The notes beneath the pieces are model-generated. The model was given only the letters and a program-made list of their open reading frames with translations, did no database searches and had not been told where the DNA came from. A DNA stretch of 64,000 nt from Paracoccus indicus (GTDB taxonomy: Bacteria > Pseudomonadota > Alphaproteobacteria > Rhodobacterales > Rhodobacteraceae): assembly GCF_003056335.1 (NCBI RefSeq), contig NZ_PYWA01000005.1, positions 1 to 64,000 on the forward strand. The letters run 5' to 3'. Every line of letters begins with the position of its first letter. Positions within the stretch are counted from its first letter, which is position 1. This document shows positions 28,876 through 39,657 of the stretch, in pieces. Both the position numbers and the translations under genes were made by a program.

Positions 28876-29637
28876 TCAGACGAACTGTTCGCGCAGCAGG
28901 CGTTCGTCCAACCCGTGCCCATCGTCGAACATCAGCCGGTGGCGGATATCCGATGCGCTGCGGATCTGAACCTGCGTGACATGGCGGAAGGACCGGCTGT
29001 CGGCATCGGCCATGACGGGGCGGCGTTCGGGGTTCAGGACCTCGATCACCACCTCGGCGGCCTTGGGCAGCAGCGCACCGCGCCAGCGACGGGGGCGGAA
29101 GGGGGCGATTGCGGTCAGGGCCAGAACCTCGGACCCGATGGGCAGGATCGGGCCGTGGGCCGAATAATTGTAGGCGGTCGATCCGGCGGGCGTGCTGACC
29201 AGCGCGCCGTCGCAGACCAGCTCCTCCATCCGCATGCGGCCATCGACATGAATGCGCAGCTTGGCGGCCTGCGGGCCTTCGCGCAGCAGGCTGACCTCAT
29301 TGATGGCCAGGGCCTCGTGGCAGGTGCCGTTGGCACATGTGGCGCGCATCCGCAGAGGGTTGATGACCGCTTCCTCGGCTGCGGCAAGGCGTTCGGGCAG
29401 ATCGTCGGCGGAATAGCTGTTCATCAGGAAGCCCACCGTTCCACGGTTCATCCCATAGACCGGCATGTCGCGCCCCTGCATCGCGTGCAGCGTCTGCAGC
29501 ATGAAGCCGTCGCCGCCCAATGCCACGACGACCTGCGCCTGATCCAGCGGGGTATCGCCGTATCGCGCGGTCAGTTCGGCATGTGCCGCGCGGGCCGGTT
29601 CGGCCTGGCTGGCGGTAAAATGAATGCGTGCCGTCAT
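28876..29637 (-). CDS. nadK: NAD kinase
   Basis: Phosphorylates NAD to NADP. The 253-residue protein shows the GGDG motif in VVALGGDGFMLQTLH (about residues 42-45), the GMNRGTVGFLMN segment and the C-terminal DGALVSTPAGSTAYNYSAHGPI block. The ATG at 29637 is preferred; the frame upstream to 29778 lacks family similarity. Convergent with the hypothetical membrane protein and divergent from glyA. Confidence 0.93.
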   Translation of the reverse strand: MTARIHFTASQAEPARAAHAELTARYGDTPLDQAQVVVALGGDGFMLQTLHAMQGRDMPVYGMNRGTVGFLMNSYSADDLPERLAAAEEAVINPLRMRATCANGTCHEALAINEVSLLREGPQAAKLRIHVDGRMRMEELVCDGALVSTPAGSTAYNYSAHGPILPIGSEVLALTAIAPFRPRRWRGALLPKAAEVVIEVLNPERRPVMADADSRSFRHVTQVQIRSASDIRHRLMFDDGHGLDERLLREQFV

Positions 29638-29838
29638 AAGGCGGTCGTTCCCCCGTATCAGGCGCGCAGCATTGACCGCAGCCGCGCCGATGACAAGCCC
29701 CGCCCGAAAACCCGCGTCGGGCGGCCCCTGCGTCGCCAAGGCCCCCTGGCGGGTCGTTTTGTCACTTTCCGCAATCATCTTGTTACGTTAGAACGCCCCC
29801 ATCCTCTGCCGCCCCAGCCATAAAAGGACGCGAGACCG

Positions 29839-31134
29839 ATGAACGCCCCCACCCGCGACAACGGCTTTTTCACCGAAACCCTGGCCAGCCGTGACCCCGA
29901 CATCGCCAAGGCCATCACCCAGGAACTGGGCCGCCAGCGCGACGAGATCGAGCTGATCGCCTCGGAGAACATCGTCAGCCAGGCCGTCCTCGAGGCGCAG
30001 GGTTCCGTCCTGACCAACAAATACGCCGAAGGCTATCCGGGCAAGCGCTACTATGGCGGCTGCCAATACGTGGATATTGCGGAAAACCTGGCGATTGAAC
30101 GTGCCAAGGCGCTGTTCGGCTGCGAATATGCGAACGTCCAGCCCAATTCGGGCAGCCAGATGAACCAGGCCGTCTTCCTGGCACTGCTGCAGCCGGGCGA
30201 CACCTTCATGGGTCTGGACCTGAATTCGGGTGGTCACCTGACGCATGGTTCGCCGGTCAACATGTCGGGCAAGTGGTTCAACGTCGTCAGCTATGGCGTG
30301 CGCCAGCAGGACCAGATGCTGGACATGGAGGCGATTGCCGAAAGCGCCCGCCAGCACAAGCCCAAGCTGATCATCGCGGGCGGCACCGCCTACAGCCGCA
30401 CCTGGGACTGGGCCGCCTTCCGCAAGATCGCGGATGAGGTCGGCGCCTATCTGATGGTGGACATGGCCCATATCGCGGGCCTGGTCGCGGGCGGGCAGCA
30501 CCCCTCGCCCATCGGTCACGCGCATGTTGTCACCTCGACCACGCATAAATCGCTGCGCGGCCCGCGCGGCGGCCTGATCCTGACGAACGACGCCGACATC
30601 GCCAAGAAGGTCAACAGCGCCGTCTTCCCCGGTCTTCAGGGTGGCCCGCTGATGCATGTGATCGCCGCCAAGGCCGTCGCCTTCGGCGAGGCGCTGCGCC
30701 CCGAGTTCAAGACCTATGCGGCGCAGGTCGTGAAGAACGCGCAGGCCATGGCGGATGAGCTGATGAAGGGCGGCATCGACATCGTGTCGGGCGGCACCGA
30801 CAACCACCTGTGCCTGGCCGACCTGCGTCCCAAGGGCGTGACCGGCAAGGCGACCGAAGCTGCCCTGGGCCGTGCCCATATCACCTGCAACAAGAACGGC
30901 GTGCCCTTCGATCCCGAAAAGCCCTTCGTGACCTCGGGCATCCGTCTTGGCGCACCGGCAGGCACCACCCGCGGCTTCGCCGAGGCCGAGTTCCGCCAGA
31001 TCGCCCGCTGGATCGTCGAGGTCGTCGATGGCCTGGCCGCCAACGGCGAAGAGGGCAATTCCGAGGTCGAGGCCAAGATCCGGGACGAGGTGTCCCAGCT
31101 CTGCGCCCGCTTCCCGCTCTACGCCGACAAGTGA
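29839..31134 (+). CDS. glyA: Serine hydroxymethyltransferase
   Basis: PLP enzyme interconverting serine and glycine with tetrahydrofolate, main source of one-carbon units (it supplies purine synthesis, also represented here). The 431-residue protein has the N-terminal [20 protein letters not shown] block, [11 protein letters not shown] and the PLP-lysine motif [23 protein letters not shown] ribosome-binding site before ATG 29839. Ends at a very strong terminator. Confidence 0.97.
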   Translation: MNAPTRDNGFFTETLASRDPDIAKAITQELGRQRDEIELIASENIVSQAVLEAQGSVLTNKYAEGYPGKRYYGGCQYVDIAENLAIERAKALFGCEYANVQPNSGSQMNQAVFLALLQPGDTFMGLDLNSGGHLTHGSPVNMSGKWFNVVSYGVRQQDQMLDMEAIAESARQHKPKLIIAGGTAYSRTWDWAAFRKIADEVGAYLMVDMAHIAGLVAGGQHPSPIGHAHVVTSTTHKSLRGPRGGLILTNDADIAKKVNSAVFPGLQGGPLMHVIAAKAVAFGEALRPEFKTYAAQVVKNAQAMADELMKGGIDIVSGGTDNHLCLADLRPKGVTGKATEAALGRAHITCNKNGVPFDPEKPFVTSGIRLGAPAGTTRGFAEAEFRQIARWIVEVVDGLAANGEEGNSEVEAKIRDEVSQLCARFPLYADK

Positions 31135-31154
31135 TCGGTCGTTGAGTTTTCGAA

Positions 31155-31187
31155 CCCCCGCCGCGCAGCCCGCGGCGGGGGTTTTTT
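31155..31187 (+). terminator. Rho-independent terminator of glyA
   Basis: Perfect 11-bp GC stem (31155-31165 with 31171-31181), loop CAGCC, followed by six T residues. It ends 9 bases before the stop codon of the convergent liuC gene. Confidence 0.95.
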
Positions 31188-31195
31188 CCTGGCCG

Positions 31196-31978
31196 TCAGC
31201 TCATCCAGGCGGGCTTGCGCTTGTCGAAGAAGGCGGCGATGCCTTCGGGTGCCTCGGTTCCTTCCCAGACCGCCACCAGACGGTCGATGCTGTCCTCGAT
31301 GACGGCATCGTCGATGCGCATGCCCAAGGCACGGCATTGCGCCTTGGCCGCCGCCACCGCGCTGGGGGCGGCCTGCAGATAGGGGGCGATTTCGGTCTCG
31401 ATCGCGGCGTCCAGATCGGCGGCGGGAACGCAGCGGGCGGCAAGGTTCAGATCGACGGCCTCGGGGGCACCGAAGAGGCGCGCGGAAAAGAACACGCGCC
31501 GCGCCCGATCTTCGCCCATGCGGGCCAGAACATAGGGGCCGATGGTCGCGGGGATCAGGCCCAGCTTGACCTCGGTCAGGCCGAAGCGCGCGGTATCGGC
31601 GGCAATGGCGACATCCGCGACGGCCATCATGCCCACACCGCCACCGAAGGCATTGCCATGCACCCGCGCGATCAGCGGCTTGGGCAGCAGGTTCAGCGAT
31701 TGCAGCATGCGCGCCAGAACCCGCGCACCCGCCCGGCGCGTTTCTGCATCGGCCGTCATCTGCGCCTTCATCCACCCCAGGTCGCCGCCCGCGCAGAAAC
31801 TGGCCCCCTCGGCCGCCAGCACGACGACGCGGACGGCAGGATCGGCACCAAGCGTGGCGCAGGCCTCGATGATCTCATCCATCATCTGGCGGGACAGGGC
31901 GTTGTGCTTGTCGGGGCGCGCCAGCCACAGGGTGGCGACGCCGCGGGCGTCGGTGTCAATGCGGATCGTCTCAGGCAT
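31196..31978 (-). CDS. liuC: Enoyl-CoA hydratase, probable methylglutaconyl-CoA hydratase
   Basis: Crotonase-family enzyme expected to hydrate 3-methylglutaconyl-CoA to HMG-CoA in leucine breakdown. The 260-residue protein has the oxyanion segments GASFCAGGDLGWMK and HGNAFGGGVGMMAVAD, with a Glu at the expected place in FGLTEVKLGLIPATIG. The ATG at 31978 overlaps the 3' end of the HMG-CoA lyase gene. It is the last gene of the minus-strand liu operon. Substrate assignment rests on the operon; the family alone is broader. Confidence 0.87.
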   Translation of the reverse strand: MPETIRIDTDARGVATLWLARPDKHNALSRQMMDEIIEACATLGADPAVRVVVLAAEGASFCAGGDLGWMKAQMTADAETRRAGARVLARMLQSLNLLPKPLIARVHGNAFGGGVGMMAVADVAIAADTARFGLTEVKLGLIPATIGPYVLARMGEDRARRVFFSARLFGAPEAVDLNLAARCVPAADLDAAIETEIAPYLQAAPSAVAAAKAQCRALGMRIDDAVIEDSIDRLVAVWEGTEAPEGIAAFFDKRKPAWMS

Positions 31979-32834
31979 GGGTCCCCTCCCGCAGGGTGCG
32001 TGCGAATGTGGCGGCGCGTTCGACGGCCTGCATGTCCAGACCGTGGTCAAACCCGCAATCGCTCAGGAAGCCCGCCAGCGTTTCGGTCGCGACATTGCCC
32101 GCAGCACCGGGGGCATAGGGGCAACCGCCAAGTCCCCCAACCGCCGCATCGAAGACCCGCAGACCCCGCGCCAGGCTGACATCGACGTTTTCAAGCGCCC
32201 GACCGCCGGTGTCGTGGTAATGGCCCGCCAGCCGATCGGCGGGCATTTCGTCCAGAACCGCGCCCAGCATGGCGTCGATGGTCTCGGGGCGTCCCTGCCC
32301 GATGGTGTCGCCCAGGCTGACCTCATAGCAGCCCATGTCGCGCAAGGCCGCCACGACGCGGGCGACATTGTCGGGGGGCGTCGCGCCGTCGAAGGGGCAA
32401 TCGGTCACCATGCTGACATAGCCGCGGACCGGCAGGCCATCGGCCCGCGCCTCGGCGGCGACGGGGCGGAAGCGTTCAAGACTTTCCGCGATCGAGGCGT
32501 TCAGATTGGCGCGGCTGAAGCCTTCGGAGGCGCTGGCAAAGATCGCGACCTCGGACACGCGGGCGGCATGGGCGGCTTGATAGCCCTTGAGGTTCGGTGT
32601 CAGCGCCGCATAGCGCACACCGGCCTTGCGGGTGATCCCGGCCATGACCTGCGCGGCATCACCCATCTGCGGAACCCATTTTGGGCTGACGAAGCTTGTC
32701 GCCTCGATCCGCCGGAAGCCCGCCTGCGACAGCAGATCGATCAGCGCGATCTTGTCGGCGGTGGGGATCATCCGCTTTTCGTTCTGCAGCCCGTCGCGGG
32801 GGCCCATCTCGAAGATCTCGACCTGCGGCATCAT
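31971..32834 (-). CDS. liuE: Hydroxymethylglutaryl-CoA lyase
   Basis: Cleaves HMG-CoA to acetyl-CoA and acetoacetate, final step of leucine catabolism. The 287-residue TIM-barrel protein starts with the metal-binding VEIFEMGPRDGLQNE. It has SLGDTIGQGRPETID, the HYHDTGG histidines and the signature GGLGGCPYAPGAAGN with the catalytic Cys. Two consecutive ATGs overlap the stop of the biotin carboxylase gene, indicating coupled translation. Confidence 0.94.
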   Translation of the reverse strand: MMPQVEIFEMGPRDGLQNEKRMIPTADKIALIDLLSQAGFRRIEATSFVSPKWVPQMGDAAQVMAGITRKAGVRYAALTPNLKGYQAAHAARVSEVAIFASASEGFSRANLNASIAESLERFRPVAAEARADGLPVRGYVSMVTDCPFDGATPPDNVARVVAALRDMGCYEVSLGDTIGQGRPETIDAMLGAVLDEMPADRLAGHYHDTGGRALENVDVSLARGLRVFDAAVGGLGGCPYAPGAAGNVATETLAGFLSDCGFDHGLDMQAVERAATFARTLREGTHA

Positions 32835-34759
32835 TCCGGCACCTCGTCCAGCCGGATCAGTGCTGCGCCTGCCTCGACCTGATCGCCCTCGGCTGCCAGA
32901 ACCTCGGCCACGATGCCGTCGCGGGCGGCCAGCAGGCTGTGTTCCATCTTCATCGCCTCGAGGACGCATAGCCGGTCGCCTGCGCTGACCTGCTGGCCTT
33001 GCGCGACATGCACTGCCTTGACCAGCCCCGGCATGGGCGAACGCGTCAGCCCGTCGCCACCGTCATCCGCAGCCTTGCGCGCCAGCGGGTCCAGCGCCGT
33101 CAGATGCACCGTGCCTGCGCCGAAGACGCTGACCCCTGCATCATGGAGGACCACGCGATGGCGGCAGAGGTTACCATCCACCCACCAGCGGTTGCCCTGC
33201 CAGCGCACATCCAGATCGGTGCCATCGACGCAGACCCGCGCATGTCCCGGCCCCATGACCTGCAACACCGCCTGCCCGCCGTCCCACGCAATGGTGCGGC
33301 GCAGAGGCTGCCACAGGGTCATACCGCCCAGAGTTTCAGGTTCCGAAAGCCCCGCCAGACCGATCACCCCAAGCGCGATGGCCGACGGTTCGGGCGTCGC
33401 GGTGGCGGTCAGGGCCTCAAGGTCGCGTTCGATCAGGCCGGTATCGACCTGCCCCGCACCAAAGCCGTCATGCCGCATCAGCGCGATGAGGAAATCGAGG
33501 TTCGTCACCGATCCCGCGACGTCGGTGTCCACCAGCGCCCGTTCCAGCGACCGCAGCGCGACGGCGCGCGTCGTCCCCCAGGTCACCACCTTGGCGATCA
33601 TCGGGTCATACCAAGGCGAGATCACATCCCCCTGCCGCACCCCGGTTTCGATGCGCGCCCCGTCGGGAAAGCCCAGATGCGCCAGACGACCCGTGGCGGG
33701 CAGGAAGCCCGCGGGGACATCCTCGGCATAGAGCCGCGCCTCGAAGGCATGGCCGGTGATGGTCAGATCCTCCTGCCGGGCGGGCAGGTCTTCGCCGCTG
33801 GCGACGCGCAGCTGCCATTCGACCAGATCGATGCCGGTAATCGCCTCGGTCACGGGGTGTTCGACCTGCAGGCGGGTGTTCATCTCCATGAACCAGAAGC
33901 GGTCGGGGCGCAGGCCGTCGCTGCCGTCGACGATGAATTCGATGGTGCCCGCGCCGGAATAGCCGATCGCCTCGGCGGCGCGGACGGCGGCATCGCCCAT
34001 GGCCTTGCGCATCTCGGCGGTCATGCCGGGGGCCGGGGCTTCCTCGATCACCTTCTGGTGGCGGCGTTGCAGGGAACAGTCGCGTTCGAACAGATGCACC
34101 GCGCGGGTGCCGTCGCCGAAGACCTGAACCTCGATATGGCGGGGTTTCAGGACGTATTTCTCGATCAGCACGTCGGGGTTGCCGAAGGCCGTCTGCGCCT
34201 CGGAGCGGGCGGATTTCAGCGCGTCGGCGAATTTCGCAGGGTCATCGACACGGCGCATGCCCTTGCCGCCCCCGCCCGCGACTGCCTTGATCAGCACGGG
34301 ATAGCCGATGTCGGCGGCCATCGCCGCCAGATGCCCCGCGTCCTGATTGTCACCGTGATAGCCGGGCACCACGGGCACGCCCGCCTTTTCCATCAGCGCC
34401 TTGGCCGCATCCTTGAGGCCCATCGCGCGGATCGCATCACCCGAGGGGCCGATGAAGACCAGCCCCGCCGCCTGTACCTGATCGACGAAACCAGGATTTT
34501 CCGACAGGAAGCCATAGCCCGGATGGATCGCCTTCGCCCCCGTCTTCAGCGCCGCCGCGATGATCGCATCGCCGCGAAGATAGCTGTCGGCAGGCGCGGA
34601 CCCGCCCAGATGCACGGCCTGATCGGCCATCTGTACATGGCGTGCCGTGCGGTCGGCGTCGGAATAGACCGCCACCGTGGCCACCCCCATGCGGCGGCAG
34701 GTGTCGATCACGCGGCAGGCGATCTCTCCGCGGTTGGCGATCAGGATCTTGTCGAACAT
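32831..34759 (-). CDS. liuD: Methylcrotonyl-CoA carboxylase, biotin-containing alpha subunit
   Basis: Carries the biotin carboxylase and biotin carboxyl carrier parts of 3-methylcrotonyl-CoA carboxylase. The 642-residue protein has an ATP-grasp biotin carboxylase (1 to about 450) with KAVAGGGGKGMRRVDD and the MEMNTRLQVEHPVTE signature. The C-terminal biotinyl domain has VLEAMKMEHSL, biotin-accepting Lys near residue 606. The subunit could also belong to a propionyl- or geranyl-CoA carboxylase, but flanking liuB, liuE and ivd make leucine catabolism much more likely. Confidence 0.92.
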   Translation of the reverse strand: MFDKILIANRGEIACRVIDTCRRMGVATVAVYSDADRTARHVQMADQAVHLGGSAPADSYLRGDAIIAAALKTGAKAIHPGYGFLSENPGFVDQVQAAGLVFIGPSGDAIRAMGLKDAAKALMEKAGVPVVPGYHGDNQDAGHLAAMAADIGYPVLIKAVAGGGGKGMRRVDDPAKFADALKSARSEAQTAFGNPDVLIEKYVLKPRHIEVQVFGDGTRAVHLFERDCSLQRRHQKVIEEAPAPGMTAEMRKAMGDAAVRAAEAIGYSGAGTIEFIVDGSDGLRPDRFWFMEMNTRLQVEHPVTEAITGIDLVEWQLRVASGEDLPARQEDLTITGHAFEARLYAEDVPAGFLPATGRLAHLGFPDGARIETGVRQGDVISPWYDPMIAKVVTWGTTRAVALRSLERALVDTDVAGSVTNLDFLIALMRHDGFGAGQVDTGLIERDLEALTATATPEPSAIALGVIGLAGLSEPETLGGMTLWQPLRRTIAWDGGQAVLQVMGPGHARVCVDGTDLDVRWQGNRWWVDGNLCRHRVVLHDAGVSVFGAGTVHLTALDPLARKAADDGGDGLTRSPMPGLVKAVHVAQGQQVSAGDRLCVLEAMKMEHSLLAARDGIVAEVLAAEGDQVEAGAALIRLDEVPE

Positions 34760-34794
34760 CGGCGACCTTTCGTGTCAGGGCTTGGCAGTCGGCG

Positions 34795-36399
34795 TCACAT
34801 GCGGAAGAGGCCGAAGCGCGTCGGCTCGATCGGGGCGTTCAGGCTGGCACGCAGGGACAGGGCCAGCACCTGCCGCGACTTGCGCGGATCGATGATCCCG
34901 TCATCCCAGAGCCGCGCCGAGGCATAGAGCGGATGCGACTGACGCTCGAACATCTCGACCGTGGGGCGCTTGAAGGCGGCCTCCTCCTCGGGGGACCAAG
35001 TGCCGCCCTTGCGCTCGATACCGTCGCGGCGGACGGTGGCAAGGACGCCCGCGGCCTGTTCGCCGCCCATGACGCTGATGCGGCTGTTGGGCCAGGTCCA
35101 CAGGAAACGCGGCGAATAGGCGCGGCCCGACATGCCATAGTTGCCCGCGCCAAAGCTGCCACCGACCAGCATGGTGATCTTGGGAACATTCGTTGTGGCG
35201 ACCGCGGTGACCATCTTGGCACCGTGACGGGCGATGCCCTCGTTTTCATATTTGCGACCGACCATGAAGCCGGTGATGTTCTGCAGGAAGACAAGCGGGA
35301 TGTTGCGCTGGCTGCACAACTCGATGAAATGCGCGCCCTTCTGGGCGGCTTCGCTGAACAGGACCCCATTGTTGGCGACGATGCCGACGGGGCAGCCCTC
35401 GACATGGGCAAAGCCCGTGACCAGCGTTTCACCGAAGCGTGCCTTGAATTCGTCGAAGCGGCTTCCGTCGACGATGCGGGCGATCACTTCCCGGATGTCA
35501 TAGGGGGTGCGCAGGTCGGCGGGGACGACGCCGAACAATTCGTCGGGGTCGTAGGCGGGGTCTTCAGGGGTCTGCCACAGGACCGTATCCGGGCGGCGGC
35601 GGTTCAGGTTGGCGATGGCGCGGCGGGCCTGCGCCAAGGCGTGTGCGTCATCCTCGGCCAGGTAATCGGCGACACCGGACAGGCGGGTATGGACATCGCC
35701 GCCGCCCAGATCCTCGGCGGTAACGACCTCGCCCGTCGCAGCCTTGACCAGGGGCGGGCCTGCCAGAAAGATGGTGCCCTGATCGCGCACGATGATGGTG
35801 ACATCGGACATGGCGGGCACATAGGCGCCACCCGCCGTGCAGGACCCCATGACAACCGCGATCTGGGGAATGCCCTGCGCGCTCATCCTGGCCTGGTTAT
35901 AGAAGATGCGGCCGAAGTGGTCGCGGTCGGGAAAGACCTCGTCTTGGTTGGGCAGGTTCGCGCCACCGCTGTCGACCAGATAGACGCAGGGCAGATGGCA
36001 GTCCTGCGCAATCTCCTGCGCGCGGAGATGTTTCTTGACCGTCATCGGGTAATAGGTGCCGCCCTTGACCGTGGCGTCATTGGCCACGACCATCACGTCC
36101 TGCCCGTGGACGCGACCGATGCCCGCGATGACGCCCGCGCCGGGGGCTGCGCCGTCATACATGTCATGCGCCGCCGTCGCACCGATCTCCAGAAACGGGC
36201 TGCCGGGGTCCAAAAGGTTCGCCACGCGTTCGCGCGGGGGCATCTTGCCGCGACCGACGTGGCGTTCCACCGCTGCCGCACCGCCACCCGCGGCGGCATG
36301 ATCGGCAGCGGCCCGGACAGTCTCCAGCAGGTCCAGATGCGCCTGCCGGTTGGCGCGGAACTGGTCGGATGAGGGCAGGACCTGACTGGACAGTTTCAT
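34795..36399 (-). CDS. liuB: Methylcrotonyl-CoA carboxylase, carboxyltransferase beta subunit
   Basis: Transfers CO2 from biotin to 3-methylcrotonyl-CoA, giving 3-methylglutaconyl-CoA. The 534-residue protein begins [20 protein letters not shown] and has two crotonase-like halves. [23 protein letters not shown] and [17 protein letters not shown] lie in the first, [15 protein letters not shown] and [18 protein letters not shown] in the second. Its ATG overlaps the stop of the acyl-CoA synthetase gene, and liuD follows after 35 bases. Confidence 0.93.
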   Translation of the reverse strand: MKLSSQVLPSSDQFRANRQAHLDLLETVRAAADHAAAGGGAAAVERHVGRGKMPPRERVANLLDPGSPFLEIGATAAHDMYDGAAPGAGVIAGIGRVHGQDVMVVANDATVKGGTYYPMTVKKHLRAQEIAQDCHLPCVYLVDSGGANLPNQDEVFPDRDHFGRIFYNQARMSAQGIPQIAVVMGSCTAGGAYVPAMSDVTIIVRDQGTIFLAGPPLVKAATGEVVTAEDLGGGDVHTRLSGVADYLAEDDAHALAQARRAIANLNRRRPDTVLWQTPEDPAYDPDELFGVVPADLRTPYDIREVIARIVDGSRFDEFKARFGETLVTGFAHVEGCPVGIVANNGVLFSEAAQKGAHFIELCSQRNIPLVFLQNITGFMVGRKYENEGIARHGAKMVTAVATTNVPKITMLVGGSFGAGNYGMSGRAYSPRFLWTWPNSRISVMGGEQAAGVLATVRRDGIERKGGTWSPEEEAAFKRPTVEMFERQSHPLYASARLWDDGIIDPRKSRQVLALSLRASLNAPIEPTRFGLFRM

Positions 36400-37958
36400 A
36401 CGGAGCTCTCTGACTGGGGGCATTCGGTTTCCGACAGCGCGCGCAATTCGCGGCGCAGGACCTTGCCGGTGACGGTCATCGGCAGGCTGTCCAGAAACGC
36501 GATCTCGCGCGGGTAGGAATGGGCCGCGGATTGGCGGCGGGCGTGGTCGCGCAATTCACGCGCCATCTCGTCGTCCGGGGCGAAACCGGGGCGCAGGACG
36601 ACATAGGCCTTGACGATCTGCGTGCGCAGCGGGTCGGGCTTGCCGATGACGCCGACCTGGGCCACGGCGGGATGGCGCAGCAGGCAATCCTCGATCTCGG
36701 AGGGGCCGATGCGGTATCCGGCGGATGTGATCACGTCGTCGTCGCGCCCGACGAAGCGGATGTGGCCGTCGCGGATGACGCCCTTGTCGCCGGTCACCAG
36801 CCAGTTGCCGCGAAACTTCTCGGCGGTGGCATCGGGGCGGTTCCAATATTCCAGCATCATGCTGGCGGCCCCGCGGCGAATGGCGATGTCACCATCCTGA
36901 CCGTCCGGCAGAGGGTTGCCAGCCTCGTCGATCACCGCGACCTCGAACCCCGGCACCGCCTTGCCGATGGCACCCGGTTGGGCGGCAAACATCCGCCCCG
37001 ACCCCGAGGCGACCATGTTGCATTCGGTCTGGCCGTAGAATTCGTTGATCTGCAGGCCGAAGGCACCCTGCCCCCAGTCCAGCATCGGCGCGCCAAGCGT
37101 TTCCCCACCCGAGGCGACGCTGCGCAGCCCCGGAATACGGACATCGGCAGCCTTCAGCATCTTCAGCGCGGTCGGCGGGAAGAAGATGTTGCGGATCTTG
37201 CAGTCGGCCACCAGCTGCGCCACGCTGGCGGGGTCGAACTTAAGCATCCGCGCCGCGACCACCGGCACCCCAAGCGCCAGCGCAGGCATCGCCACGTCGA
37301 ACAGGCCCCCGATCCAGGCCCAATCCGCAGGCGTCCAGATAACGTCGCCCGGCTGGCCCAGCAGATCGTGGCTGACCTCGACGCCCGGCAGGTGGCCGGT
37401 CAGAACGCGGTGGCCATGCAACGCACCCTTGGGCGCCCCCGTCGTCCCCGAGGTATAGATGATGACCGCCGGATCATCCGGCCCCGTCGCCCGCGTGTCA
37501 AAAGGCGCCGCGTCATCCAGACCCTCTTCGGGGACGATGACCCGCAGATGGGGGAAGTCGCGCAGCATCTCGCGGCCCTCGGCATCGGCGATGACGGTGC
37601 GGATGCCTGCATCGTCCAGACGCAGGGCCAGCGCTTCGGGGCCGAACAGCTTGAAGAGCGGGACCGAGATCGCCGCCGATTTCCAGACCGCCAGATGCGC
37701 CGCCGCCGTCCAGGACGATTGCGTCCGTAGCACGCCGACACGCTCACCGCGCGGCACCGCAAGCGCATGGGCCAGCCTGTCGGTCATATCGTGCAGTTGG
37801 CCGAAGGTGACGGGCTGCGGGCTGCCGTCGTGGTCGATGATGGCCACCGCGTCTGCATCATGGGCCAGGCATTGGTCGGCCATGTTCAGGCGCGCGGGCA
37901 GGTTCCACCGGAAATCCCGACGCAGGGCGTCATGATCGTTGTGGGTCAGCATCCGCAC
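36396..37958 (-). CDS. AMP-binding acyl-CoA synthetase of the liu operon
   Basis: ATP-dependent acyl-CoA ligase of about 520 residues. Motifs in order: P-loop [18 protein letters not shown], the A5 motif [32 protein letters not shown] and the C-terminal catalytic Lys in [13 protein letters not shown]. The N-terminal region resembles ACSM/acetoacetyl-type synthetases. Within a leucine operon it might activate isovalerate, methylcrotonate or acetoacetate, but which one cannot be read from sequence. ATG at 37958 is taken; an ATG two codons later is possible. Overlaps liuB by 4 bases. Confidence 0.87.
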   Translation of the reverse strand: MRMLTHNDHDALRRDFRWNLPARLNMADQCLAHDADAVAIIDHDGSPQPVTFGQLHDMTDRLAHALAVPRGERVGVLRTQSSWTAAAHLAVWKSAAISVPLFKLFGPEALALRLDDAGIRTVIADAEGREMLRDFPHLRVIVPEEGLDDAAPFDTRATGPDDPAVIIYTSGTTGAPKGALHGHRVLTGHLPGVEVSHDLLGQPGDVIWTPADWAWIGGLFDVAMPALALGVPVVAARMLKFDPASVAQLVADCKIRNIFFPPTALKMLKAADVRIPGLRSVASGGETLGAPMLDWGQGAFGLQINEFYGQTECNMVASGSGRMFAAQPGAIGKAVPGFEVAVIDEAGNPLPDGQDGDIAIRRGAASMMLEYWNRPDATAEKFRGNWLVTGDKGVIRDGHIRFVGRDDDVITSAGYRIGPSEIEDCLLRHPAVAQVGVIGKPDPLRTQIVKAYVVLRPGFAPDDEMARELRDHARRQSAAHSYPREIAFLDSLPMTVTGKVLRRELRALSETECPQSESSV

Positions 37959-37961
37959 GGC

Positions 37962-38459
37962 TCAGCGACCGTCGTCCAGATAGGCATCCAACCAGAGGTA
38001 TTGCCGCGCCGTCTGGATCATCATGCACTGCGTCCCCGCAGGACCCGCACCCGTGCCGCCAGCCCAACGGCTGCCCTCGTATGAACAGGCGGCGTCGCGG
38101 AAGGCGATCCACTCGCGCTGCATCTGTTGCAGCAAGGGCGCCTGTTTAGGGGCGGCCGACCCAAGATCGTCCATTTCGGCGTCCGCGGCCTTGGATTGTG
38201 CCAGCAACTTGCCATAGGCATCGTTCAACAGACCGTCCCAATGGTCCAGTTCCTGCGCAAGGCAATAGCCCATGCCGACGGTCGAATAGCCGCCCTCGGT
38301 ATCCATGCAGGCGTCTGACGCCTTTCCCGCACAGCTCTGGGGCGCATCCGGGTTCTGGGCCAGACAGGCATCGACCAGATCCGCATCGAAGCTGGGCTTG
38401 CCGTCCTGCGCCATGGCGGGTCCCGCCAAGGCCAACGCAAGGATCACCACGGCGCGCAT
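37962..38459 (-). CDS. LprI-like (DUF1311) exported protein embedded in the liu operon
   Basis: A 165-residue protein with a signal peptide ([17 protein letters not shown]) and a Cys-rich domain: VDACLAQN, QSCAGKASDACM and GYCLAQELDHWDGLLNDAYGKLLA, then QREWIAFRDAACSYEG. The pattern is DUF1311/LprI; one mycobacterial member inhibits lysozyme. Its ATG overlaps the isovaleryl-CoA dehydrogenase stop (TGATG) and the next gene starts 3 bases after its stop, so it is fully embedded. A periplasmic protein has no obvious job in leucine catabolism. Confidence 0.82.
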   Translation of the reverse strand: MRAVVILALALAGPAMAQDGKPSFDADLVDACLAQNPDAPQSCAGKASDACMDTEGGYSTVGMGYCLAQELDHWDGLLNDAYGKLLAQSKAADAEMDDLGSAAPKQAPLLQQMQREWIAFRDAACSYEGSRWAGGTGAGPAGTQCMMIQTARQYLWLDAYLDDGR

Positions 38460-39619
38460 CAGACCAGCCCCATCAGTTCACGGCCGATCAGCATGCGGCG
38501 GATCTCGCTGGTGCCGGCGCCGATCTCCATCAGCTTGGCGTCGCGGAACAACCGGCTGACCACGCTGTCGTTCAGGAAGCCCGCGCCGCCCATGGCCTGC
38601 ACGGCCTGGTGCGCCTGCACCATCGCCTGTTCGCTGGCATAGAGCACCGCGCCCGCCGCATCCTGCCGTGTAACGGTCCCCTTGTCGCAGGCCCGAGCGA
38701 CCTCATAGACATAGGCGCGCGATGTGTTCAGCGCGACATACATGTCGGCGATCTTGCCCTGCATCAGCTGGAAGGACCCGATGGGTTGGCCGAACTGGCG
38801 GCGCCCGGCCACATAGGGCATCACCTGATCCAGGCAAGCCGCCATGATACCTGTGCCGATGCCGGACAGGACCACGCGTTCATAGTCCAGCCCCGACATC
38901 AGCACCCGAACGCCCCGGCCCTCCTCGCCCAGGACGTTCTCGAACGGGATCTCGACATTGTCGAAGATCAACTCGCCCGTGTTCGATCCGCGCATCCCCA
39001 GCTTGTCGAAATGCGGGCTGGTGGTAAAACCCGCCATGCCGCGTTCGACGATGAAGGCGGTGATGCCCTTGCTGCCCGCATCCGGGTCGGTCTTGGCATA
39101 GACGACCAGAGTATCCGCATCGGGCGCATTGGTGATCCAGTATTTGCTGCCGTTCAGCACATAGCGGTCGTTCTTCTTCTCCGCCCGCAGCTTCATGCCG
39201 ACGACATCGCTGCCCGCGCCCTCCTCGGACATGGCCAGCGCGCCGACATGTTCGCCGCTGCACAGCTTGGGCAGGTATTTCGCCCGCTGTTCGTCGGTGC
39301 CGTTCAGCTTGATCTGGTTCACGCAAAGGTTCGAATGTGCGCCATAGGACAGGCTGACGCTGGCGCTGGCCCGCGCGATCTCCTCGACCGCGATGACATG
39401 GGCCAGATAGCTCATGCCCGAACCGCCCCATTCCTCGGGGACGGTGACGCCCAGCAGGCCCAGATCGCCCATCTCGGTCCAAAGTTCGTTCGGGAAGGCG
39501 TTGTCGCGATCGACCTGGCCCGCGATGGGGGCGATGCGGTCCTGCGCCCAACGGTGCACCATCTCGCGCAGCGCGTTCACATCCTCGCCCAGATCGAACT
39601 CCATGCCCTTGTTGAACAT
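38459..39619 (-). CDS. liuA: Isovaleryl-CoA dehydrogenase
   Basis: FAD-dependent acyl-CoA dehydrogenase oxidising isovaleryl-CoA to 3-methylcrotonyl-CoA. The 386-residue protein has the FAD/substrate signatures [18 protein letters not shown] and [18 protein letters not shown], plus the catalytic Glu in [15 protein letters not shown] as in isovaleryl-CoA dehydrogenases. [12 protein letters not shown] and the C-terminal [14 protein letters not shown] complete the fold. GGAGGGGGGGATCGCG precedes ATG 39619. First gene of the liu operon, with a palindromic operator just upstream. Confidence 0.94.
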   Translation of the reverse strand: MFNKGMEFDLGEDVNALREMVHRWAQDRIAPIAGQVDRDNAFPNELWTEMGDLGLLGVTVPEEWGGSGMSYLAHVIAVEEIARASASVSLSYGAHSNLCVNQIKLNGTDEQRAKYLPKLCSGEHVGALAMSEEGAGSDVVGMKLRAEKKNDRYVLNGSKYWITNAPDADTLVVYAKTDPDAGSKGITAFIVERGMAGFTTSPHFDKLGMRGSNTGELIFDNVEIPFENVLGEEGRGVRVLMSGLDYERVVLSGIGTGIMAACLDQVMPYVAGRRQFGQPIGSFQLMQGKIADMYVALNTSRAYVYEVARACDKGTVTRQDAAGAVLYASEQAMVQAHQAVQAMGGAGFLNDSVVSRLFRDAKLMEIGAGTSEIRRMLIGRELMGLV

Positions 39620-39643
39620 CGCGATCCCCCCCTCCCCGGTTAT

Positions 39644-39657
39644 TGAACGCTTGTTCA
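39644..39657 (-). promoter_or_regulatory. Palindromic operator candidate upstream of the liu operon
   Basis: Perfect inverted repeat TGAAC-GCTT-GTTCA, 25 bases upstream of the liuA ATG. A site here would sit between promoter and start, suiting repression. Leucine-catabolism operons are known to be controlled by MerR-type LiuR or TetR-type LiuQ. Neither regulator is in this window and I cannot say which would bind. Confidence 0.5.
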
